Positions 25,865-34,900 of a stretch of DNA of 64,000 nt are shown piece after piece. The translations under genes were made by a program, and so were the position numbers. The first letter of the stretch is position 1. Each line of letters opens with the position of its first letter. The DNA is from Streptosporangium album (GTDB lineage: Bacteria; Actinomycetota; Actinomycetes; Streptosporangiales; Streptosporangiaceae): the NCBI RefSeq assembly GCF_014203795.1, contig NZ_JACHJU010000004.1, positions 124,001 through 188,000 of the forward strand, given 5' to 3'. The notes under the pieces were generated by a model. That model was not told where the DNA came from. It saw only the letters and a list, made by a program, of their open reading frames with translations, and did no database searches.

Positions 25865-26134
25865 CTATGAGACGGCTTCCAGCGGTAGGTCGTTGCCGCG
25901 CCAGGTGGCTGCCAACTCCTGAACCGGCACGTTGAGTGCCTCGCCGAGGCAGACGATCGTGCCGAATCCGGGAGAGAGTAGTCGTCCGGTCTCGATCTTG
26001 CGCAGGGTTTCCGGCGAGATGCCAGCCGCGTGCGCGACTTCCGCTAGGTCGCGTCCCGCTCGTGCGTGGCGCAGCAGGGCGCCGAGACGCCTGCCGGCTT
26101 CGATCTGCTCAGGTGTGAGCGGTTGGCGGACCAT
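25865..26134 (-). CDS. XRE-family regulator paired with methionine aminopeptidase
   Basis: 89 residues, a single helix-turn-helix protein: LGALLRHARAGRDLAEVAHA, then AGISPETLRKIETGRLLSPG and IVCLGEALNVPVQELAATW. It is divergent from the map gene at 26222, and the intergenic space holds two palindromes that are the obvious operators. This XRE-Map pairing recurs in actinomycetes. It probably represses itself and map. Confidence 0.88.
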   Translation of the reverse strand: MVRQPLTPEQIEAGRRLGALLRHARAGRDLAEVAHAAGISPETLRKIETGRLLSPGFGTIVCLGEALNVPVQELAATWRGNDLPLEAVS

Positions 26135-26151
26135 GCTCCCAGAATAGGGCT

Positions 26152-26197
26152 GGTATTACTATACCGGCAAGTGTTAGAGTGCCGGTATAACTATACC
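26152..26197. promoter_or_regulatory. Twin operator palindromes between XRE and map genes
   Basis: Two 14-bp palindromes: GGTATTACTATACC (26152-26165) and GGTATAACTATACC (26184-26197), 32 bp apart centre to centre, about three helical turns. They also sit inside a larger inverted repeat (TGGTAT...ACCGGCA against TGCCGGT...ATACCA). This suits a dimeric XRE repressor bound cooperatively on one DNA face and covering both promoters. Confidence 0.78.
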
Positions 26198-26221
26198 AAC
26201 ACCCTGTGACGCGAGGTATTC

Positions 26222-27046
26222 GTGATTGAACTGAAGACGCCTGCGGAGATCCAACGCATGCACGTGGCCGGGCGTTTCGTCGCCGAGGTGCTCTCCGAGG
26301 TCGGCCGGCTCGCCGACGTGGGCGTCAACCTCCTGGACCTGGAGCACCACGTGCGCGGCATGATCAAACGGCGCGGGGCAGAGTCGTGCTACTGGGACTA
26401 CGCGCCGTCCTTCGGACGCGGCCCGTTCCGCAACGTCATCTGCCTGTCCGTCAACGACGCCGTCCTGCACGGCCTACCCCACAACTACACACTGCGTGAC
26501 GGCGACGTACTCAGCGCGGACCTCGCGGTCAGCGTCGACGGCTGGGTGGCCGACTCGGCGCGCACGGTCGTCGTCGGCACTGCTGCCGAGGAGGACCTGC
26601 GGATCATCCGCGCCACCGAGGAAGCGCTGGAGGCGGCGATCGAGATGGCGCGTCCCGGCAACCGCCTGGGTGACATCTCGGCGGCCATCTGGGCGGTAGC
26701 CCACGACTACGGCTATCCGGTCAACACCGAGTTCGGCGGCCACGGCATCGGCCGCACCATGCACGAGGAGCTCCACGTTTCGAACAAGGGCCGGGCAGGG
26801 CGCGGCCTCACACTCCGGCCGGGCCTGACCCTCGCGCTCGAACCCTGGTTCGCCCGCACGACCGACCGGATCGTCTATGACGCCGACGGCTGGACCATTC
26901 GGTCGGCGGACGGCTCGCGCACGGCCCACTCCGAGCACACGGTAGCCATCACCGAGGACGCCCCCTTGGTGCTCACCCGGCGTGAACCGGAGAACCCAGC
27001 AACGCGGGCTGATTCCGCCAGTCGGCTATCCACAAAAGACGCCTAA
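26222..27046 (+). CDS. map: Type I methionine aminopeptidase
   Basis: 274 residues. It removes the initiator methionine from new proteins using two metal ions. All five metal ligands are recognisable: Asp in SADLAVSVDGW, Asp in WVADSARTVVV, His in FGGHGIGRTMHEE, Glu in LTLALEPWF, Glu in HSEHTVAIT. The substrate His is in NDAVLHGLP. The GTG start follows GAGGT by 4 nt. A ~20-residue C-terminal extension is unusual. An IS701 element is inserted exactly at the stop codon: the target duplication CTAA contains the TAA, so the protein is unchanged, but the native terminator has been displaced. It is probably a secondary map controlled by the divergent XRE protein. Confidence 0.92.
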   Translation: MIELKTPAEIQRMHVAGRFVAEVLSEVGRLADVGVNLLDLEHHVRGMIKRRGAESCYWDYAPSFGRGPFRNVICLSVNDAVLHGLPHNYTLRDGDVLSADLAVSVDGWVADSARTVVVGTAAEEDLRIIRATEEALEAAIEMARPGNRLGDISAAIWAVAHDYGYPVNTEFGGHGIGRTMHEELHVSNKGRAGRGLTLRPGLTLALEPWFARTTDRIVYDADGWTIRSADGSRTAHSEHTVAITEDAPLVLTRREPENPATRADSASRLSTKDA

Positions 27047-27115
27047 TAGTACTTCGTTAGATTGTCGATCACCTAGCGTGATCATTTTGAGAAGTCACTT
27101 CGGGATCATGTTGTC

Positions 27116-27477
27116 GTGACACCTGACGAGATGGCGCCGGTGCGCCCGCGGCTTGAGAAGTTTGCAGATCAGATGCTGCGGAGGGTGCTTCGTCGCCGTG
27201 ATCAACTCGCCACCGGCGAGTTGTATCTGCGGGGGCTGATGCTGGACGGGCGGCGCAAGTCGATGGATCCGATGGCGGAGCGTCTGGGAGTTGACACCCA
27301 GCGGTTACAGCAATTCATGGCCGACTCGACCTGGGACTACGAACCGGTCCGGGAAAACCTCACACATTGGGCGCTGGAACGGATCGGTCCGCAGGCGGTC
27401 GTCATCGACGATGTCGGCTTCCCCAAGGACGGCCCGAATTCTCCGGGAGTGGCCCGGATGTATTCCGGGACGCTGGG
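27116..27477 (+). pseudogene. IS701 transposase, 5' part (interrupted)
   Basis: The first ~120 codons of a DDE transposase: RPRLEKFADQMLRRVLRRRD, LRGLMLDGRRKSMDPMAERL, and the first catalytic region AVVIDDVGFPKDGPNSPGVA. The frame is broken at codon GG|C of the TLGK motif by the ISAzo13-type insertion. It joins perfectly to the piece at 29242 when that element and one copy of CTGGG are removed. Confidence 0.88.
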
Positions 27478-29236
27478 GGCTTGTTCGTGAATAACTGTCA
27501 GAGTTGATCTGCGGGGCAGTCATCGGCGGACGTAATACGATCTTGCAGTTGCTCGAGCGTACGTGCGGGCGATCCGGGGATCGGCGTGACGGAGATTTTG
27601 TGCAGGTCGAGGATCCGGTGGCCATCTTGGAACTGGTTGGACAGGTTGGTGCGGGTGACGCCCAGCAGGCGGGCTAGGAGGGTGCTGGTCGCGGCCTTGC
27701 GGCGACGGAGTAAAGCGGTCAGGAGCCGGTGGAAGTGATCTAGGCTGCTGGTCTGCGGATGGAGGTAGCGGCGCGGGCGGTGGAAACGGCGTTGAAAGGC
27801 CGCCTCTGCCAGCGCGTCCCAGTAGGGCTCCGAGATCTGCACCAGGCGGGCGAAGTCCGAGCGCGGCATGCCGGTCAGGGCCGGATCGGTGAGCATCCAG
27901 GTCACGTCCGGATCGATCGGTTGGTTGGTCTCGGCTTCTTCGGAAAGTCTGGGAGGGGTGGGGGCCAGGGTGTAGTTCCAGTCGCCGTGGAATGCATCGG
28001 GTGTGATCGGCAGGGCATGGAACTCGGCGGGCGTGACGGCGGTGCCCAGTGGGTAGTTGCCGGTGTCCAGTTCGGCGCTGACTCTCAGTCCGGCCTCTGT
28101 TGTCGTCGCGGCGATCGTCTCGATGACGACCTGGTAGCTGGTCAGCGGGCGGCCACGCCAGTTGGCGGTGATGTGGCAGAACATCCGGTGCTCGATCTTG
28201 TTCCACTTCGAAGTGCCGGGAGGAAAGTGGCAGACCGTGATCTCAAGGCCGCTCTCGCGGGCGAAGTCGTGTAGTTGCTTCTTCCATGTCCAGTAGCGGG
28301 GGTTGTTGGAGCCACCGGCGTCCGCGGTGATCAACAGCCGGGTGGCGTGCGGGTGGTCGAGACAACCGCGGCGTCGCCACCAGCGGCGGACGGACTCCAC
28401 CGCGAACTCGGCGGTGTCGTGATCGGTTCCGACGTTGACCCAGCCGCTGTTGGTGGCGAGGTCGTAGATTCCGTAGGGGATGGCCACTGGCTGGTCGCTG
28501 GTGACGAGGGTGTGGCTGTCCACCTTGATCGGGTTCTTTCCCGGTTGCCAGGTACGTCCAGGCCGGTCGCGGTTGCCGAGCCACTCTTTGGCTTTGGTGT
28601 CGATGCTGATCACCGGCTGGTCGTCGTCGAGGAAGGCGGCGGCGGTGGCGTTGAGATGGGCAAACTGGGCGTCGCGATCCGGATGCCGGGTGCCTTCGGT
28701 GGTCTTGGCCGTGCCCTGCAGGCTGTAGCCCAGGCCGTGCAGCAGGTGGCCGACGGTTGTGGCACCGATCGGATGCTTCTGCGCGGAAAGGGCATGGGCC
28801 AGGCTGCGCAGCGACAGCGTGGTCCAGCGCAGTGGGGAGACGGGGTCGCCGCGAGTGTGCGGCTCGATCAGTGACTCAAGGGCCGGTAGCAGGCCGGGGT
28901 CGGTGACTGTCAGCGGTTTGCGCCCGGCGCCCGAGGCCCGGATGCGGCGGGTCGGCGCGGGGTGCGTCTCCAGCTCGATGATGCCACGCGCGATGGTGGC
29001 GGTACTGATGCCGGAGGCTGCGGCCACCAGGGCAATCCCGCCATGGCCGAGCACGGCGGCCTCGCTGGCCAGGTAGAGGCGACGGCACCGCTCGTCAAGG
29101 TGCGGCAGGATCTGCTCGAACTTGGCCCGCAGCTCGGCTGCGGGTACATCTTCCTTCGAAGAGGCGGTCATGCTCCAGCGTCTCACCGTCGACCCGGTCC
29201 CGCAGATCAACTCTGACAGTTATTCACGAACAAGCC
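27478..29236 (-). mobile_element. ISAzo13-family insertion sequence (intact)
   Basis: A 1759-bp element with perfect ~37-bp terminal inverted repeats beginning GGCTTGTTCGTGAATAAC. It is flanked by the 5-bp target duplication CTGGG (27473-27477 and 29237-29241) and carries one full transposase gene on the minus strand. Identical ends and a clean duplication indicate a recent insertion. Confidence 0.93.
27498..29171 (-). CDS. ISAzo13-family transposase
   Basis: 557 residues from ATG 29171 (preceded by GGAG). An N-terminal helix-turn-helix region (GHGGIALVAAASGISTATIA) precedes the DDE domain: VISIDTKAKEWLGN (first Asp), HATRLLITADAGGSNNPRYW (second Asp), and FPPGTSKWNKIEHRMFCHIT (Glu), all typical of this family (Rhodopirellula-type DDE). 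The reading frame is complete and fills the element between its inverted repeats, so it is probably functional. Confidence 0.92.
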   Translation of the reverse strand: MTASSKEDVPAAELRAKFEQILPHLDERCRRLYLASEAAVLGHGGIALVAAASGISTATIARGIIELETHPAPTRRIRASGAGRKPLTVTDPGLLPALESLIEPHTRGDPVSPLRWTTLSLRSLAHALSAQKHPIGATTVGHLLHGLGYSLQGTAKTTEGTRHPDRDAQFAHLNATAAAFLDDDQPVISIDTKAKEWLGNRDRPGRTWQPGKNPIKVDSHTLVTSDQPVAIPYGIYDLATNSGWVNVGTDHDTAEFAVESVRRWWRRRGCLDHPHATRLLITADAGGSNNPRYWTWKKQLHDFARESGLEITVCHFPPGTSKWNKIEHRMFCHITANWRGRPLTSYQVVIETIAATTTEAGLRVSAELDTGNYPLGTAVTPAEFHALPITPDAFHGDWNYTLAPTPPRLSEEAETNQPIDPDVTWMLTDPALTGMPRSDFARLVQISEPYWDALAEAAFQRRFHRPRRYLHPQTSSLDHFHRLLTALLRRRKAATSTLLARLLGVTRTNLSNQFQDGHRILDLHKISVTPIPGSPARTLEQLQDRITSADDCPADQL

Positions 29237-29241
29237 CTGGG

Positions 29242-30145
29242 CAAGACCGGAAACTGCCAGATCGGCGTCAGCGCACATCTGGTCACCGATCATGCCTCGT
29301 CCGCGGTCAATTGGCGGCTGTTCATCCCCGAGTCGTGGGACCCGGCCAAGATCGAGGATCCGGTTCAGGCGGAAACGGTCCACAAGCGCCGCGACCGGTG
29401 CAAGATCCCTCAGGACGTCGGTCACCAGGAGAAGTGGCGACTGGCGTTAAACATGATCGACCAGATGTACGACGAGTGGGGAGTCGGCACCGATCTTCCG
29501 GTGGTCTTTGACTCCGGTTATGGCGATTGCACCGCTTTCCGGCTGGGACTGGAGGACCGCGGCCTGTCTTACGTGGCGGCCGTCTCCGATGATCTGTCGG
29601 CCTACCCCGGAGATGCGGTGCCTGAACTGCCGGAATACAGCGGCAAGGGGCGCCCGCCGAGACCACGCTATCCAGGCAAGCCATCGAATCTGCGCAATCT
29701 CGCATTGGCGGCAGGGCGGGCGAATCTGCGGCGGGTGACCTGGCGGCAAGGCACAAGGAAGACCAGCGGTAATCCAGGCGCGAAAATGCGATCACGCTTC
29801 ATGGCTCTACCGGTTCTCTTGGCCAACAAAGACATCCCCCGCAACCCCGACGGCAGCCTGCCTGCGCGTTTGCTGCTGGTGGAATGGCCGGCAGGCGAAT
29901 CCGAACCCACCGATTACTGGATCACCAATCTCCCCGCCGAGACTCCGCTGCGCGAACTCGTCCGGCTCGCCAAGATCCGCTGGCGGATCGAGCATGACTA
30001 CCGGGAGCTCAATACCGGTCTTGGCCTCAAGCATTTTGAGGGGCGGAGCTTCTTCGGCTGGCACCGCCACGTCACCCTGGCCGCATTAGCGCAGGCATTC
30101 TGTACCGAACTACGACTAGACCCAAAAGTCCCTGCGCCGGCCTGA
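29242..30145 (+). pseudogene. IS701 transposase, 3' part (interrupted)
   Basis: Continuation of the transposase begun at 27116: GKTGNCQIGVSAHLVTDHAS, VVFDSGYGDCTAFRLGLEDR (second catalytic Asp), and RWRIEHDYRELNTGLGLKHF (Glu). There are no further indels, so removal of the nested element would restore a full-length enzyme. Confidence 0.88.
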
Positions 30146-30263
30146 CCTTGTATGAGGTTCTCGGCGAACTCCAGGCTTTACTCGCCACCTGGACCGGCGC
30201 TTGCCACGTATGCCATCAAATGTACGCGCCCCATAACACTTCGTAACTTAACGAAGTACTACT

Positions 30264-31927
30264 AAGCTTGCGATTTAACGTCACTCTCGGTGTTCGTTGC
30301 CGGTCGTTACGGTCTTTCGGTAGGGCGGACGCTTGTCCTTCGGCCGGTTCCTTGATCCTTTTGGGCGTCCGGGTCCGGGTCGGGTGAGTTTCGGCGAGCC
30401 GGCGGGCGTCCCCAATTTCGCACGGAGACGGCGAAAGCCGAGGCGGACCCGGTACGGGCTGAGCGGCCTTCCCGGTTCGGGGCGTGGATGCCAGGGGCGG
30501 CGCAGGTCATCGACGTGCGGGCTGGCCAGCCGGAGTTGGGCGTAGGCGGCCATGATCAGATGCATCCAGCGGTCGGTGGCCTGCGCGGAGGAAAGGTGGG
30601 CGCGGGCCATGCCCAGGTAGACCTTGGCGAACCGGTGGAAATGCTCTTGGTCGAAGCGACGCAGGTAGGCCTTCCACAGCAGATCCACCAGATCCAGATC
30701 GACCTCGACGGGCCCGGCATGCCACAGCCAGAGATCTTTGGTGGGCTTGCGGCCGTCGGGCAGCCGGTCCACGACGATCTGCAGGACGGTACCGCGCACG
30801 ATGGGCAGCCGCTCATCGGCGGGGTGACCGGCCCAGCGACCGGTGCGGGTGAGCTTTTGATGCAGGCCCTTCCACGCGCGTACCCTCACGGTGCCGTACC
30901 GGGCCGATCCTGCGGCCAGGTCGATGTCCGGGGCATACCGCTTGGCCGCATCCGAGCAGGAGAACTCCTGGCCGTGACGCTTACCCGCGCCCATTTCGCC
31001 AGGTCGCCGGGGTTCGGGGTCGGCGTAGAAGACGCGGGTGGCGCGCAGCCGAACCAGGACCTGAACGTGCCGACCGGTCAGCGCGTGGGAGATGTCGGTG
31101 GCGTAGTTCCCGGCGTCCAGCATGATCAGCGGCGGCGGATCGCCCCCGGTGAGCCGGCCGGTCGACTCCAGGTCCGCCAGCAGGCCGGTGATCTGCTCGA
31201 TGGTGACATCGGTGTGCTCCTGGCTCGGCCGCAGCCGGCGCGCCTCGATCGGGTCCACCCATGAGGAGTCTCCCCACTGCACACCCACCAGCAGGCTGTA
31301 GGGCCAGCCGGGCAGGAACTTGTCGCCGCCCTTGCCGCGTACCTGCACCATCACCCGCTCGTCGGCATATTCGGCGTCGGGCCGCGCGTCCGGCGTGATG
31401 TCCAGCGCGAACATCAACGGCTCGCCCGGCCGGGCCGCGGCAGATACCCCGAGCAGCAGGCGCCGCAGCCCGCCCGCGTCGATCCGGCCCTGATCCAAAG
31501 CGGCGTAGACCGAGCCGTGCCCGCGGCGGAACTCCGGCTCCATCGACAACTCCACCGGCGAGCGCACCGGCCCCTGCGCGCACAGCAACGCATCGGTGAG
31601 CTCGAACAACGCGTCCGCCCGGCGCCACAAGAGCCGGTGGAGGCCGGCCCGGAAATCGATCAGGGGACGAAGATGTGACCGACCGGATGCCCCGATGTGC
31701 TCCGTCACCTCGCGCGCTGCTGCGATAGTCGGCATCTGCGGCCACCTCTCGGGTCTCCGGCGTCTTGACAACACCGAAGATGGAGATGGTGGCCGCTCTC
31801 TTGGGCGCGACACGCCGTACCACGACGGTTACATTCCGGTGCATCCCGCCATGTCGCAATAGTCCTACTATCGGCCGCTATCTGCCCCAGACTGCACCAA
31901 CACCCGGACCTGCTTAAATCGCAAGCT
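30264..31927 (-). mobile_element. DDE insertion sequence (IS701-like) truncating the Rhs gene
   Basis: Bounded by inverted repeats AGCTTGCGATTTAA (30264-30277) and its reverse complement at 31914-31927. Left flank is the IS701 target duplication, right flank is Rhs coding sequence. I find no matching target duplication, so the two flanks were probably joined by deletion or recombination between element copies. Confidence 0.75.
30281..31735 (-). CDS. DDE transposase (NF041680-like, IS701-related)
   Basis: 484 residues from the ATG at 31735. N-terminus MPTIAAAREVTEHIGASGRS. The DDE segments are PLMFALDITPDARPDAEYAD, PLIMLDAGNYATDISHAL and AYLRRFDQEHFHRFAKVYLG. The protein ends in a basic Pro/Lys-rich tail (GRPKGSRNRPKDKRPPYRK). 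The fold matches a group of long actinobacterial transposases related to IS701. Frame intact. The exact IS family name is uncertain. Confidence 0.8.
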   Translation of the reverse strand: MPTIAAAREVTEHIGASGRSHLRPLIDFRAGLHRLLWRRADALFELTDALLCAQGPVRSPVELSMEPEFRRGHGSVYAALDQGRIDAGGLRRLLLGVSAAARPGEPLMFALDITPDARPDAEYADERVMVQVRGKGGDKFLPGWPYSLLVGVQWGDSSWVDPIEARRLRPSQEHTDVTIEQITGLLADLESTGRLTGGDPPPLIMLDAGNYATDISHALTGRHVQVLVRLRATRVFYADPEPRRPGEMGAGKRHGQEFSCSDAAKRYAPDIDLAAGSARYGTVRVRAWKGLHQKLTRTGRWAGHPADERLPIVRGTVLQIVVDRLPDGRKPTKDLWLWHAGPVEVDLDLVDLLWKAYLRRFDQEHFHRFAKVYLGMARAHLSSAQATDRWMHLIMAAYAQLRLASPHVDDLRRPWHPRPEPGRPLSPYRVRLGFRRLRAKLGTPAGSPKLTRPGPGRPKGSRNRPKDKRPPYRKTVTTGNEHRE

Positions 31928-34900
31928 CAGGGGACGGGGCTGATCTGGGCGGGTTCGTCGTCGAAGGATTATGCGACGGGGGCGATCGCCTGGGTGGCTG
32001 TGCCGTCGGGGAAGTTGTCCGATGGTTGGCAGGTTCGGTGGCGGGCGCGGGCGACGACGGTGTCGGGGGTGTCGGGTCCGTGGTCGGCGTGGGTGTCGGC
32101 GCGGGTGGACACGACGGTGTTCCGGACGGTTCCGCCTGGTCCGGTGACGAGTGAGGTGGCGCCTTCGCTGGGTCAGTCGGTGTCGGGTGTGTGGACGTTG
32201 CCGAGTGAGTATCCGGTGTTCACGGCGGCGATCTCGGATGTTGATCGTCGGCCTGGTGTGCTGGAGGCCGAGGTCGAGCACGATCCGGCTGTGGCGGGTC
32301 AGGGCAGTGGGCTGATCTGGTCGGGGCAGAGCACCACGTTCGGGGAGACCTGCTTCACGGGCCAGCCGTGTGCGGCCTCGCACACGGCACCCGCGGCGGA
32401 GGGGATCCAGAACGGCTGGTCGATACGCTGGCGCGTGCGGGCCGTGGTGCAGTCCACCGCTTCTCCCGGCGCGGTGGTGGCGGGTCCGTGGTCGGACTGG
32501 CAACTGGCGCGGGTGGACACCGCCAAGCCGCTCGTGACGGGGGTGTCGGCCTCGACGGGACAGCTCACCTCCGGGTTGTGGACGTTGTCGTCCACAACCC
32601 CGTACTTCTCCGCCTACGGCACCGACCCTCAGACGCGGTCGTTGAAGCTGGAGGCGCAGGTCGAGCACGACCCGTCGGCCACCGCCCAGGGGAGCGGGCT
32701 GATCTGGTCCGGAAACGGCTCGATGTCGAGCGGATCGTGCTCGACCTGGAGCGCCTGCTCGCTGCAGACCCCTGCCGTGACCGCGGGCAAGCTCAAGGAC
32801 GGGTGGCTGGTCCGCTGGCGCGTCCGCGTCTCCACCTCTGCCAACGTGGCGGGACCGTGGTCGGAGTGGCAGATGGCGCGGGTGGACACCTCCAAGCCGG
32901 TCGTGTCGGACCTGTCCGCCTCGACGGGGCAGCTCGCCTCCGGGTTGTGGACGTTGTCCTCCACGACCCCGAACTTCTCGGCCTACGGCGCCGACCCCGA
33001 GACGCGGTCGTTGAAGCTGGAGGCGCAGGTCGAGCATGACCCGTCCGCCGCCGGGCAGGGCACCGGGCTGATCTGGAGCGACAGCGGGCAGGTGTCGAGC
33101 GGTTCGTGCTCGACCTGGAGCCGCTGCTCGTTGCAGACTCCTGCCGTCACGGCCGGGAAGCTGAAGGACGGCTGGTTGATTCGCTGGCGCGTCCGCGTCG
33201 CCACCTCGGCCGGTGTGGCGAGCCCGTGGTCGGAATGGCAGGCCGCCCGGGTGGACATCTCCAAGCCGGTCGTGTCGGACCTGTCCGTCTCGACGGGGCA
33301 GCTCGCCTCCGGGTTGTGGACGTTGTCGTCCACGACCCCATATTTCTCGGCCTACGGCGCCGACCCGGAGTCGCGGTCGTTGAAGCTGGAGGCGCAGGTC
33401 GAGCATGACCCGTCCGCCGCCGGGCAGCGCAGCGGGCTGATCTGGAGCGACAGCGGGCAGGTGTCGAGCGGTTCGTGCTCGACCTGGAGCCGCTGCTCGC
33501 TGCAGACTCCCGCCATCCCGGCCGGGAAACTCAAGGACGGGTGGCTGGTCCGCTGGCGCGTCCGCGTCTCCACCTCTGCCAACGTGGCGGGACCGTGGTC
33601 GGAGTGGCAGATGGCGCGGGTGGACACCTCCAAGCCGGTCGTGTCCGACCTGTCCGCCTCGACGGGGCAGCTCGCCTCCGGGTTGTGGACGTTGTCGTCC
33701 ACGACCCCATATTTCTCGGCCTACGGCGCCGACCCGGAGTCGCGGTCGTTGAAGCTGGACGCGGAGGTCGAGCATGACCCGTCCGCCGCCGGGCAGGGCA
33801 CCGGGCTGATCTGGAGCGACAGCGGGCAGGTGTCGAGCGGTTCGTGCGCCACCTGGAGCCGCTGCTCGCTGCAGACCCCCACGGTGACGTCCGGCAAGCT
33901 GAAGGACGGCTGGCTGGTCCGCTGGCGCGTCCGGGCGTCGACGTCGTCCGGCGTGGCCAGTCCGTGGTCGGAATGGCAGACGGCGACGGTCCAGGTGAGC
34001 GGCACCGCGGGGAACGGCTTGGGCGCCGTCCCGGCCACGCGCGGCAGCGACACGTGGACGCTCTCCTCGGCCACCCCATGGCTGTACGCGAAGGTGACCG
34101 ACGCCGGCGGCTCGAAGCTGGTGCTGGGCGCGGAGATCGAGCACAACCCCGCGACCGGCCAGGGCATCGGCGTGATCTGGTCCGGCAAGGGAGCCACGAG
34201 CTACGCCTCCAGCGGCAACGCCTGGGTGCAGGTGCCGGCAGGCAAGCTGACCGACGGCATGAAGATCCGCTGGCGGGTCCGCGGCGTCACCACCGCGGGC
34301 GCCGAAGGCGAGTGGTCGGCGTGGCAGGCCGCCACCGTGGACCTGCGCAAGCCCAGCGTGGACGGCCTGGGCATGAACCCGGCCATCCGCGGCACCACCT
34401 CCTGGACCGCCGAGTCGCTCACTCCGTCGATGTACGCCAGGGTGACCGACCCGGACAACCGGCTCAGCAGGCTGAACGTCGAGGTCGAGCACGACCCGGC
34501 CAAGAGCGAGCAGGGCACCGGCCTGATCTGGACCGGCACCTCGGACAAGGAGTACGCCTCCGGCACCAGCGCCTGGGCGGCCGTCCCCGCCGACAAGCTG
34601 ACCGACGGCTGGCAGATCCGCTGGCGCGCCCGCGCCACCACCGCCTCCGGCGTCTCCGGGCCCTGGTCGGACTGGGTGTACGCGACCGTGACGGCCCTGC
34701 CGTTCGAGTCGTTCTCCCCGGCCCACAACAGCCAGGTCGGCACCCTGACGCCGGTGCTGTCGGTCAACGCCCGCCCCTACAACAAGGGCGAGGTCAAGTA
34801 CTGGTTCCAGCTCTGCGCGGGCAGCGCGCCCAACTGGCGCTGGTGCAAGGACTCGGCGGAGAAGACCGAGGACTGGACCAAGGAAGGCGTCTGGCAGGTG

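Larger units (their letters stand above)
27047..30260 (+). mobile_element. IS701-family element interrupted by an ISAzo13-type element
   Basis: Outer ends are TAGTACTTCGTTAG (27047-27060) and its inverse at 30247-30260. The element is flanked by the 4-bp duplication CTAA (27043-27046 and 30261-30264), as expected for this family. Without the nested insertion it would be about 1.45 kb with a single transposase gene. Confidence 0.88.

Noticed and set aside
32512-33987. Regularly spaced repeats as a possible CRISPR array
   Set aside because: The 369-bp units are contiguous coding modules in one frame with no unique short spacers and no cas genes nearby.
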